This document shows positions 31,598-38,299 of a stretch of 38,299 bases of DNA, one piece after another; within the stretch, counting starts at the first letter, position 1, and each line of letters starts with the position of its first letter. The stretch comes from Syntrophomonadaceae bacterium (lineage in GTDB: Bacteria > Bacillota > Dethiobacteria > DTU022): assembly GCA_003553895.1 (NCBI GenBank), contig PWFM01000039.1, forward strand, positions 1 to 38,299, given 5' to 3'. Position numbers and translations under genes: made by a program. Under the pieces are notes generated by a model that was not told the origin of the DNA, made no database searches, and saw only the letters and a list, made by a program, of their open reading frames with translations.

Positions 31598-32920
31598 TTG
31601 ACCATACAAGAATTGACCCGTTCGATCAGCAGAGAACTGGCAGCCGGGGTCCATCCCGGCGACCTGCTGGATCAAATCGAAGACCTGGAAATCGAAGAAA
31701 AAGTTGGTCTGATGCAGGAATTATCCAGCGAAGACGCCTCCCTGATCCTGCAGGAGATGGAGGATTTTGAACAGGCAGAAATCATCCGGCACCTGGACCG
31801 GGACCGGGTCAGGGAAATCCTGACCAACCTCGCTTCCGATGATGCTGCCGATGTTCTTGGAAAGTTAACGCCGGAAGAAACAGAAGAAATGCTCCAGCTG
31901 ATTGATGAGGAAGAACCGGCCGATTTTGGCAGCCTGTTAAAATATCCTGAAGATAGCGCCGGCGGTATTATGACTACCGAGTTTATATCCCTGCCGGCCG
32001 ATATTCCTGTTGAAGACGCTATCCAGCGCTTAAGAGAGATTGCCCCCGAGGCCGAAACGATTTATTATGTCTATGTCGTCGACCAGGAGGGGCAGCTGAT
32101 CGGGGTCCTCTCCTTAAGGGACTTGATCGCCGCCTCGGACGGCACCCTGCTAAAATCAATCATGCGCAGCAATGTCATTAACGTCAATGCCGCCCTGGAC
32201 CAGGAAGAGGTAGCCCGGATTGTTTCTAAATACGACCTGCTTGCCGTTCCGGTGGTAGATGATCGGAACCGGCTGCTCGGTATTATCACGGTTGACGATG
32301 TTATCGATGTTATGGAGCAGGAGGCCACAGAAGACATTTACCGTCTGGCCGGGGCCAGTAAGGTAGTGGATATGGAGCTCACAGAAGCTCCCGTCAGCAA
32401 GGTTGTCCGCCTCCGCCTGCCCTGGCTTTTTATCAGCATGGTCGGCGGTTTCATTTCCGGCAGCGTAATCGGGGGCTATGAAAGCACCCTGGAAGCGATC
32501 GTGGTCCTGGCGGTATTTATCCCCGTGATCATGGACATGGGGGGCAATGTAGGGACCCAGTCTTCCACCATATTTGTTCGCGGTATTGCCACCGGGGAAA
32601 TAGACCAGGCTGAAATGTGGCCCTATTTTTTCCGGGAAATCAGGATCGGCCTGACCCTGGGGATAATATGCGGGGCTATTATATCAGTAGCCGCCTTTAT
32701 ATGGCAGGGCAACCCCTACCTGGGCCTGGTTGTGGGCATTTCCATGTTGGGCACGATCAGCGTGGCCGCTTTAATCGGAACCCTGGTTCCCCTGATCTGC
32801 AGTAAAAACAACATTGATCCGGCTATTACAGCCGGCCCCTTTGTTACCACCATCAAAGATGTTACCGGCCTGATGATCTATTTCGTTATCGCCACTACTT
32901 TCCTTGAATACCTGCGTTAG
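31598..32920 (+). CDS. mgtE: magnesium transporter MgtE
   Basis: Homodimeric Mg2+ channel/transporter, 440 aa from TTG 31598. Domains: cytosolic N superhelical domain (about 1-125, rich in Glu/Asp, with SSEDASLILQEM), a CBS pair (about 130-255; PVVDDRNRLLGIITVDDVIDVME), a connecting plug helix, and five membrane helices from about 280, with the MDMGGNVGTQSSTIFVRG pore segment. The frame runs open to 31514 inside the 6S gene, but GGGGAG at 31583-31588, 9 bases before TTG 31598, and the usual family length mark the start. Mg2+ binding to the acidic N/CBS interface is the known gating mechanism. Transcribed from its own extended -10 promoter. No partner gene is adjacent. Confidence 0.94.
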   Translation: MTIQELTRSISRELAAGVHPGDLLDQIEDLEIEEKVGLMQELSSEDASLILQEMEDFEQAEIIRHLDRDRVREILTNLASDDAADVLGKLTPEETEEMLQLIDEEEPADFGSLLKYPEDSAGGIMTTEFISLPADIPVEDAIQRLREIAPEAETIYYVYVVDQEGQLIGVLSLRDLIAASDGTLLKSIMRSNVINVNAALDQEEVARIVSKYDLLAVPVVDDRNRLLGIITVDDVIDVMEQEATEDIYRLAGASKVVDMELTEAPVSKVVRLRLPWLFISMVGGFISGSVIGGYESTLEAIVVLAVFIPVIMDMGGNVGTQSSTIFVRGIATGEIDQAEMWPYFFREIRIGLTLGIICGAIISVAAFIWQGNPYLGLVVGISMLGTISVAALIGTLVPLICSKNNIDPAITAGPFVTTIKDVTGLMIYFVIATTFLEYLR

Positions 32921-32984
32921 CTGCTTTTTATTAAACGTGCACCACTGTCTCTGCCGTTCAGCTTATCTTCCGTGCAAATTTTGC

Positions 32985-33176
32985 TTACTGCGCACGATGT
33001 TCCTTTCTTCTATGATCCGCTTCATCAAAGTATTTGTTATATTTGTAGTTTTGCATGTACTCCCAATAAGCTCCTTCAGTATTTATTTTCTTTGTTTGCA
33101 ACCAGGCCACTTCATCTCTAGCCTCGTTGCTGTTCTTGCTCTAAATATATTTATCAAACCACGCTGTTTGCTGGAG
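32985..33176 (-). pseudogene. remnant of a repeat-containing protein (decayed)
   Basis: In the 472-base AT-rich gap after mgtE, the minus strand has one frame with natural-looking composition. Between a TAG at 33143-33141 and a TAA stop at 32987-32985 it reads SKNSNEARDEVAWLQ, then EGAYWEYMQNYKYNKYFDEADHRR; before the TAG the same frame continues LQQTAWFDKYI up to another stop at 33179. The spacing of Ala-Trp, Ala-Tyr, Tyr and Glu-Ala resembles a TPR-like helical repeat, with the TAG interrupting one repeat. No start with a ribosome site was found. It is either decayed or coincidental. The rest of the gap (33180-33320) shows only poly-T tracts. Confidence 0.35.
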
Positions 33177-33322
33177 TTATGGGCGGCGAAAACTGCGGGC
33201 TGATGAAGATCCTGCTGTCAACCATATAATGGAAATATGGGCCCCTGCTTGGCTAAAATTACTATCAATTTCCTCTTTTTTTTATTTTTTTTGCTTTTTT
33301 AGCAGGAGAATGCAAATAAGGG

Positions 33323-33351
33323 TTGAAATATAGAGGAAAGTGGTGTAAAGT
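33323..33351 (+). promoter_or_regulatory. promoter of the mraZ division/cell wall cluster
   Basis: TTGAAA (33323-33328), 17-base spacer, TAAAGT (33346-33351). The -35 matches 5 of 6, the -10 matches 4 of 6. The spacer and -10 are overlapped by MraZ boxes, so repression by steric block is plausible. Confidence 0.5.
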
Positions 33352-33363
33352 GGTGTAAAGTGG
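33337..33363 (+). promoter_or_regulatory. MraZ operator: three direct repeats AAAGTGG
   Basis: AAAGTGG at 33337-33343, 33347-33353 and 33357-33363, exactly 10 bases apart (one helical turn). Spaced GTG-containing direct repeats are the known binding pattern of MraZ, whose ring-shaped oligomer contacts several boxes. They overlap the promoter of the mraZ operon, so negative autoregulation is expected. Confidence 0.8.
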
Positions 33364-33392
33364 TTGTAAATCTCCCAGATGGGGGCGAACAC

Positions 33393-33824
33393 ATGTTCAC
33401 AGGCGAATTTCACCATACGCTGGATGGAAAGGGGAGAGTGATTATCCCTTCTCGCTTGAGGGAAGGTCTTGGTGAGCGCTTTGTGATTACCCGCGGACTG
33501 GATCATTGTCTTTTTGTCTACCCCAACTCCGAATGGGTGCGCCTGGAACAGAAACTGAAGCAGCTGCCTTTTACCAGGAAAGATTCAAGGGCTTTTACGC
33601 GACTGTTTTTTTCCGGGGCTATGGAAGTGGAGGCCGACAGGCAGGGACGGGTCTTGATACCACAAAACCTGCGGGAATACGCCGGTATTGATAAAGAGGT
33701 TATGGTTATCGGCGTATCAAACCGGGTCGAAATCTGGAGTGAACCGGCCTGGAGGGAATACTTTGGCCAGGCGGATGAAAACTATGAAGAGCTGGCCGAG
33801 AAAATGGGCGATTTTGACCTTTAA
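33393..33824 (+). CDS. mraZ: transcriptional regulator MraZ
   Basis: AbrB-like DNA-binding protein that represses its own dcw operon. 143 aa from ATG 33393 ([19 protein letters not shown] is the canonical N-terminus); the frame opens at 33360 inside the operator. It has the two tandem SpoVT/AbrB half-domains with the signatures [14 protein letters not shown] and [19 protein letters not shown]. First gene of the division cluster, 32 bases before rsmH. MraZ rings are nucleoid-associated; RsmH counteracts it in E. coli. Confidence 0.96.
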   Translation: MFTGEFHHTLDGKGRVIIPSRLREGLGERFVITRGLDHCLFVYPNSEWVRLEQKLKQLPFTRKDSRAFTRLFFSGAMEVEADRQGRVLIPQNLREYAGIDKEVMVIGVSNRVEIWSEPAWREYFGQADENYEELAEKMGDFDL

Positions 33825-33840
33825 GAGGGCTTTTTAATAG

Positions 33841-33849
33841 AAAGTGGTG
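33841..33849 (+). promoter_or_regulatory. single extra MraZ-like box before rsmH
   Basis: AAAGTGGTG in the mraZ-rsmH gap, identical to the unit of the upstream operator, 7 bases before the rsmH ATG. No other Shine-Dalgarno-like sequence is available, so this segment may also serve as the ribosome site. Confidence 0.35.
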
Positions 33850-33856
33850 CTTAAAG

Positions 33857-34819
33857 ATGGTTGAACTGCACCTGCCGGTTATGGAAAAAGAAGTGCTTGC
33901 CCACCTGGTCCACCACCGTGATGGGGTCTATGTTGACGCCACTGTAGGCGACGGAGGCCATGCGGAAGCAATCTGCCGCAGCATTGCCCCGGAAGGGCAG
34001 TTAGTCGGGCTGGACTGGGACGAAGCGGCCCTGGAACGGGCCCGGGAAAGACTGGCCGGGTCTTCCGGACAGGTGAAGCTGGTTCACGCCGATTATACAG
34101 ACATTGAAACTGTGCTGGGCGAAGCAGGGTTTTCCGGGGTTGACGGTATCCTGATCGATCTCGGGGCGTCGACCTTGCAGTTAATGGATCCGGAAAGAGG
34201 TTTTTCTTTTCACCAGGGCGGAGACCTGGATATGCGCATGGATCGCCGCCTGCCGGTTACAGCAAAAGAGATAATCAACACATACAGCGCCGCCGACCTG
34301 GCCGGGATATTTTATAAATTCGGCGAAGAGCGCTGGTCAAAACGGATTGCGGCCCGGATCCTGCAGGAACGGGAGCAGGCCGGCCCCATTACCGACAGCG
34401 CCCAACTGGCCGAAGTGGTTAAAGAAGCGATTCCCGCCCGCTACCGGCGCAGCGGAGGCCATCCTGCCCGCAGGGTGTTCCAGGCTTTGCGCCTTGCCGT
34501 TAACCGGGAGCTGGATAACCTGGAGCAGGTTTTGCCCCAGGCAGTGAGATGCCTGGCCCCTGGCGGGCGCCTTTGCATCATAGCCTATCATTCGCTGGAA
34601 GACCGGCTGGTAAAAAATTATTTTCGGAGCCGGACCGGACAGTGCAGCTGCCCGCCCGGAAAACCGTGTGTATGCGATAAGAAAGCAGAGTTAAAAATTC
34701 TCACCTCAAAAGCGGTTAAGCCTTCAAAAGAAGAGGTAACCGCCAATCCACGGGCCCGCAGCGCCCGCCTGAGAGCCGCAGAACGCCTGGCTAACCAGGG
34801 ACGGAAAGAAGGTGAATAA
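33857..34819 (+). CDS. rsmH: 16S rRNA (cytosine-N4-)-methyltransferase RsmH
   Basis: SAM-dependent methylation of C1402 N4 in 16S rRNA. 320 aa. SAM-binding YVDATVGDGGHAEAI (motif I), VDGILIDLGASTLQLMDPERGFSF, the catalytic IIAYHSLEDRLVKNYF, and the C-terminal NPRARSARLRAAER are all conserved. ATG 33857 is weakly supplied with a ribosome site (see the MraZ-like box). It is two bases before the ftsL start. Its usual partner position, second in the dcw cluster, is kept. Confidence 0.96.
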   Translation: MVELHLPVMEKEVLAHLVHHRDGVYVDATVGDGGHAEAICRSIAPEGQLVGLDWDEAALERARERLAGSSGQVKLVHADYTDIETVLGEAGFSGVDGILIDLGASTLQLMDPERGFSFHQGGDLDMRMDRRLPVTAKEIINTYSAADLAGIFYKFGEERWSKRIAARILQEREQAGPITDSAQLAEVVKEAIPARYRRSGGHPARRVFQALRLAVNRELDNLEQVLPQAVRCLAPGGRLCIIAYHSLEDRLVKNYFRSRTGQCSCPPGKPCVCDKKAELKILTSKAVKPSKEEVTANPRARSARLRAAERLANQGRKEGE

Positions 34820-34821
34820 AG

Positions 34822-35262
34822 ATGCAGCAGGCCACAAAAGTATCTAAAGTTAACCGGCCGGTTTCTCCCCCTCAACCTACCAGGGAACATATCCCGGGAG
34901 CACAGCCGGCCCGCTGGCTAAAAAAGGTCAAACTGCTCGCCATTGCCCTGACCTGTTTTATGCTCAGCCTGGTCGTAATAGCGCAGTATTCATCACTGGT
35001 GATCATGAACCACCACCTGGGGAGCGCCCGGTCCGAACTGGCAGAGGCCAGGGAATCTGTCCGGTCCCTGGAGCTGGAAGCAGCCCGGCTTGGTTCGATC
35101 AGCCGGATCGATGAAATCGCCAGGGAAGAGCTGGGGATGATTGAACCGGAAGCGGCCCAGCTCCAGGTTATAAGCGCTTCGCAGAGGGAAAGATCTCAGC
35201 CGGGGGAGGGAGCTGAATGGCTAATTTTACCGTTAAACGGACCACAATCAGGCGAAGGCTGA
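34822..35262 (+). CDS. ftsL: cell division protein FtsL
   Basis: Bitopic septal protein that joins FtsB/DivIC and the FtsW-FtsI synthase. 146 aa: basic cytosolic N-terminus (1-35), one membrane helix (about 37-62, LLAIALTCFMLSLVVIAQYS), then an extracellular leucine-zipper-like coiled coil (about 63-115, with HHLGSARSELAEARESVRSLELEAARLG shown as a pattern of a/d hydrophobics). Sequence similarity between FtsL proteins is low; the call rests on topology and position. It overlaps ftsI by 46 bases. Confidence 0.88.
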   Translation: MQQATKVSKVNRPVSPPQPTREHIPGAQPARWLKKVKLLAIALTCFMLSLVVIAQYSSLVIMNHHLGSARSELAEARESVRSLELEAARLGSISRIDEIAREELGMIEPEAAQLQVISASQRERSQPGEGAEWLILPLNGPQSGEG

Positions 35263-36953
35263 TCCTGGTTTTTGTCCTGACTGTCCTTGCCACCTTGCTT
35301 TTAATTAGCCGTTTGGCCTGGATCCAGATAGTCCAGGCGGACCAGTTATATGAACAGGCCTGGGAGCAGTGGAATCATATTGTGCCGGTGCAGACCGCCC
35401 GCGGTTCCATCTATGATCGCCATGGGAACCTGCTGGCCGGAAGCGTTACCGCAGATACGATTGCCGCTATTCCAAACCAGATCGACAACCCGGAGGAAGT
35501 GGCCGGGGCGCTGGCCCCGATCCTGGAGATGGATGAAGCCAGAATCAGGGAGCTCATAACCATGGATTACAGTTCAATTTATATCAAGCGGCGGGTTCCC
35601 GCCGATATGTCCAAGATGATCCGGGAAATGAATATTCCGGGAATAGTCTTTTTTCCCGAGGAAAAAAGAAATTATCCGGGCGAACAGCTGGCCTCGCAAC
35701 TACTCGGCTTTGTCGGAATGGACCAGGGCCTGGCCGGGCTGGAGCACTACTATGAAGAATACCTGAGGGGGGCGGAAAGTAACCTGCTCTACCCGGCCGA
35801 TGAAAGAGGCCGGCAGCTGCCGCATCACTTTAACCGCTTTGCGCCCCTGCCGGAAAACTATGATCTGCGCCTGACTATTGATGAAAGTATCCAGCATATT
35901 GTCGAAAAGGAGCTGGCCGTAATCATGGAGCAGGCAGCTCCCCGGCAGGCCGTGGCGGTGGCCGTAGACCCCCATAGCGGGGCGGTGCTGGCCGCGGCTT
36001 CCAAGCCGGATTATAACCCGGGAGAATATGATAGTTTTGATCCCGATAGCTGGTCTTTACCTGTTTTCAGCTCTTCCTTTGAACCGGGATCAACTTTTAA
36101 AATGGTGACCCTGGCGGCCCTGGTTGAAGAGGGGCTTTTCGAACCCGACCAGGAATTCCACTGCCCCGGTTACGCCACCGTGGGGGGACGGAGAATTAAT
36201 TGTTGGACTTCAAGCCGCGGCGGGCACGGGGATATCAGCTATTATGAGGCCGTAGGCGGATCCTGTAACCCGGCTTTTATCGAACTTGGTGAAACCCTGG
36301 GCAAAGAAAAATTGTTTCATTATATAGAAGGCTTTGGTTTTGGCCGTCAAACCGGGGTTGATTACCCCGGCGAAAGCAGCGGTGTTATTTTTGAGCTTGA
36401 TCAGATCGGGCCCCAGGAGCTGGCCACCTCTTCTTTCGGGCAGGGCATCTCGGTTACGCCTATTCAGCAGGCTATGTCCACTGCGGCCATGGTCAACGGC
36501 GGCTACCTGTTTAAGCCCTACCTGGTGGAAGAAATAGTTGACCAGGACGGAGAAACTTACATTAAAAGGGAACCGGAAATGATCAGGCAGGTTGTCTCGG
36601 AAGAAACCTCTGCCCAGTTGATCGATTTGATGGAAAGCGTGATTTTGGAGGGCACCGGGACGACGGCCGCCCTGGAAAACTACCGGGTAGCCGGCAAAAC
36701 GGGGACGGCAGAAAAAATTGACGACGAGGGTACTTACCGGTCTGATGAATTTATTTATTCCCTGGCCGGTTTTGCCCCGGTTGAAGACCCGAAAATTGTG
36801 CTTTACGTGGCTGTTGACGGGGTAACCAGGGGGCCGCGTTTTGGATCGCAGACCAGCGCGCCCCTGTTCAGGAGAATCATGGAAGACACCTTAAACTACC
36901 TGCAGGTTTCTCCATCGAAACAACCGCCGGAAGAGGTAGACCCGGAAGAGTAA
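35217..36953 (+). CDS. ftsI: septal peptidoglycan transpeptidase (class B penicillin-binding protein)
   Basis: Cross-links peptidoglycan at the division septum. 578 aa: short N-terminal membrane anchor (about 14-34), pedestal/dimerisation domain with RGSIYDRHGNLLA (62-74), and transpeptidase domain with catalytic S292-T-F-K295, S349-C-N351 and K494-T-G496, all intact. No PASTA domains at the C-terminus, so it is shorter than B. subtilis SpoVD/PBP2B; it ends with a Pro/Glu-rich tail. ATG 35217 lies inside the end of ftsL with GGGGGAGGGAG upstream. No murE follows; murF comes next. Could equally be called pbpB. Confidence 0.94.
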   Translation: MANFTVKRTTIRRRLILVFVLTVLATLLLISRLAWIQIVQADQLYEQAWEQWNHIVPVQTARGSIYDRHGNLLAGSVTADTIAAIPNQIDNPEEVAGALAPILEMDEARIRELITMDYSSIYIKRRVPADMSKMIREMNIPGIVFFPEEKRNYPGEQLASQLLGFVGMDQGLAGLEHYYEEYLRGAESNLLYPADERGRQLPHHFNRFAPLPENYDLRLTIDESIQHIVEKELAVIMEQAAPRQAVAVAVDPHSGAVLAAASKPDYNPGEYDSFDPDSWSLPVFSSSFEPGSTFKMVTLAALVEEGLFEPDQEFHCPGYATVGGRRINCWTSSRGGHGDISYYEAVGGSCNPAFIELGETLGKEKLFHYIEGFGFGRQTGVDYPGESSGVIFELDQIGPQELATSSFGQGISVTPIQQAMSTAAMVNGGYLFKPYLVEEIVDQDGETYIKREPEMIRQVVSEETSAQLIDLMESVILEGTGTTAALENYRVAGKTGTAEKIDDEGTYRSDEFIYSLAGFAPVEDPKIVLYVAVDGVTRGPRFGSQTSAPLFRRIMEDTLNYLQVSPSKQPPEEVDPEE

Positions 36954-36983
36954 GCGGGCGCGGTTTGGAAGGAGTTGCAAGCG

Positions 36984-38299
36984 ATGAAGTTCAGGGCATC
37001 TGAAATAATTGAAGCCTGCCGGGGCCGGCTGCTCCGGGGCAGCCCCGGACAACCTGTGTATGGCGCGGCCATCGATTCCAGGGAAGTTAAAAAGGGCGAC
37101 CTGTTTATTCCCTTTGCCGGAGAGCGGACTGATGGGCACATGTTTATAAAACAGGCCGCCGAAAAAGGCGCAGCCGGCGCTTTCCACCTCCTCGACCGGA
37201 AGCCCGATCCCACCCTGCCGGAAGATTTTCTGCTGATCGGGGTGGAAGACACTTTGGATGCCCTGCAGCAGCTGGCTGCAGTTTACCGCAAACGTTTTTC
37301 ATTGACTGTGGTTGGCATTACCGGCAGCAGCGGTAAGACCACTACCAAAGATTTTATAGCCGGAGTCCTCTCCGCCAAATACAATACCCTGAAAACAACA
37401 GGCAACCTGAACAATGAAATTGGTTTGCCTTTAACCATATTGCAGCTGGAAGAAAGCCACCAGGTGGCGGTCCTGGAAATGGGCATGAGCGCCGGTGGCG
37501 AAATCAGGACCTTATGTGAAATTGGCGATCCTTCAATTGGCGTTTTGACCAACATAGGGGAGGCCCATATTGAACTGCTTGGCTCCATTGAAGCCATAGC
37601 GGCAGCGAAAGGAGAATTGCTAGATTACCTCGGCTCAGGCGGGGTAGCCGTTTTAAACGGCGATGATCCCCGCCTCCTAAGTTTGGGAAAACGCTTCCCG
37701 GGAAAAGCACATTACTATGGCTTTAACCAGGGCGATATAAAAGGCTTGCAGTTGTCTCAAAGGGGAGAGAAAAGCTTTTTCCGGGCGCGTTTTCCCAATA
37801 ATAAAGAGGAGTGGTTTGAATCACCACTACCTGGACGGGAGTCGGTCAGTAATGCCCTGGCGGCTCTTACCGTCGGATATATCCTTGAACTGAGCCTGCC
37901 GGAAATGCAAAAAGGGCTTAAAGCAGCCCGGTTAACGGCGGGCCGGTTCCAGGTTCTGCGCAACCGGCACGGAACCGGGATTATTGATGACTCATATAAT
38001 GCCAATCCCAGTTCGGTCAGGGCAGCTTTACGGCTGCTCTCTGAACTTGGAGGAGAGAAAACCTTGGCCGTGCTTGGTGATATGCTTGAACTGGGCCCCG
38101 GCGCCGGGGAAGCCCACTTTTCCTGCGGCCGGTATGCCGCCGAATGCGGTGTTGACTGTCTTGTTACCGTTGGCGAACTGGCCCGCGGATTTGCCGAAGG
38201 GGCCCGCAGCGCCGGTTTAGAGGCCCGGACCTGTGAAGATCACGATCAGGCCCTGGCGGTCCTGGCCGGGATGGATCTCGATGAAAACTGGTTTGTCCT
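36984..38299 (+). CDS. murF: UDP-N-acetylmuramoyl-tripeptide--D-Ala-D-Ala ligase (3' end outside window)
   Basis: Adds D-Ala-D-Ala to the UDP-MurNAc-tripeptide, completing the peptidoglycan precursor in the cytosol. 438 codons are visible with no stop, so the last part of the C-terminal domain is outside. The Mur ligase ATP loop VVGITGSSGKTTTKD, TGNLNNEIGLPLTI, EMGMSAGGEIRTL, NIGEAHIELLGS, LTAGRFQVL and DDSYNANPSSVRAAL (MurF-specific) are all present. ATG 36984 has AAGGAG upstream (36969-36974). It follows ftsI without an intervening murE, so murE must lie elsewhere or be missing from the operon. Confidence 0.96.
   Translation, partial: MKFRASEIIEACRGRLLRGSPGQPVYGAAIDSREVKKGDLFIPFAGERTDGHMFIKQAAEKGAAGAFHLLDRKPDPTLPEDFLLIGVEDTLDALQQLAAVYRKRFSLTVVGITGSSGKTTTKDFIAGVLSAKYNTLKTTGNLNNEIGLPLTILQLEESHQVAVLEMGMSAGGEIRTLCEIGDPSIGVLTNIGEAHIELLGSIEAIAAAKGELLDYLGSGGVAVLNGDDPRLLSLGKRFPGKAHYYGFNQGDIKGLQLSQRGEKSFFRARFPNNKEEWFESPLPGRESVSNALAALTVGYILELSLPEMQKGLKAARLTAGRFQVLRNRHGTGIIDDSYNANPSSVRAALRLLSELGGEKTLAVLGDMLELGPGAGEAHFSCGRYAAECGVDCLVTVGELARGFAEGARSAGLEARTCEDHDQALAVLAGMDLDENWFV

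Noticed and set aside
32904-33203. 99-codon plus-strand frame after mgtE (Cys/Phe/Leu-rich)
   Set aside because: No ribosome site, overlaps the end of mgtE, and its hydrophobic composition is what AT-rich antisense DNA gives; the minus strand is more protein-like.

Overview
The window looks like chromosomal core DNA of an anaerobic, Gram-positive-type (Firmicutes/Clostridia-like) bacterium of moderate-to-high GC. The evidence is purine-rich Shine-Dalgarno sequences before most genes, frequent TTG and GTG starts, and gene orders known from Firmicutes. One such order is secD-secF-(lapA)-recJ-rel-dtd-hisS-aspS-6S RNA, and another is mraZ-rsmH-ftsL-ftsI-murF. An NAD-linked molybdopterin oxidoreductase operon with many Fe-S clusters points to fermentative, acetogenic or syntrophic metabolism. 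Genus and species cannot be named from the sequence.

Layout. 1-2116: end of 5-formyl-THF cyclo-ligase, a TetR regulator on the minus strand with an inverted repeat over its promoter, and a metallophosphoesterase. 2249-9540: a NuoE-like subunit, an 8-cysteine mini-protein, a NuoF-like flavoprotein and a formate-dehydrogenase-like catalytic subunit, then a GH1 beta-glucosidase and fdhD. 9541-11516: a duplicated REP-like element, a D-2-hydroxyacid dehydrogenase, and a minus-strand P-loop protein with an Asp23/Gls24-like tail. 11742-19813: shikimate and histidine biosynthesis intermixed (aroA, hisD, hisB, hisA, hisI, PHP histidinol phosphatase, ogt, aroC, aroB). 19831-25159: a strong promoter with a structured leader, secD, secF, a LapA-domain protein and recJ. 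25239-31215: rel, dtd, and one continuous reading frame encoding complete HisRS followed by complete AspRS. 31289-32920: 6S RNA and mgtE. 32921-33392: an AT-rich gap with a decayed coding remnant. 33323-38299: the division and cell wall cluster behind a promoter overlapped by three MraZ boxes, running off the end inside murF.

How the genes work together. The redox operon would form a soluble complex passing electrons between NAD(H), possibly ferredoxin, and a Mo/W-bisPGD active site; FdhD would sulfurate that cofactor. The catalytic subunit departs from canonical formate dehydrogenase at several normally invariant positions, so its substrate is open. The aro and his genes feed chorismate and histidine synthesis, but hisG, hisH, hisF and hisE are not in the cluster. 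SecDF, RecJ, Rel, Dtd and the two synthetases are a housekeeping block.

Most notable points: the HisRS-AspRS single-chain fusion; the divergent FDH-like subunit (Cys for Sec, altered Lys and Arg positions, and a missing cluster cysteine) with its adjacent 8-Cys mini-protein; the P-loop/Asp23-like protein; the secD leader; and a fourth MraZ box in front of rsmH.
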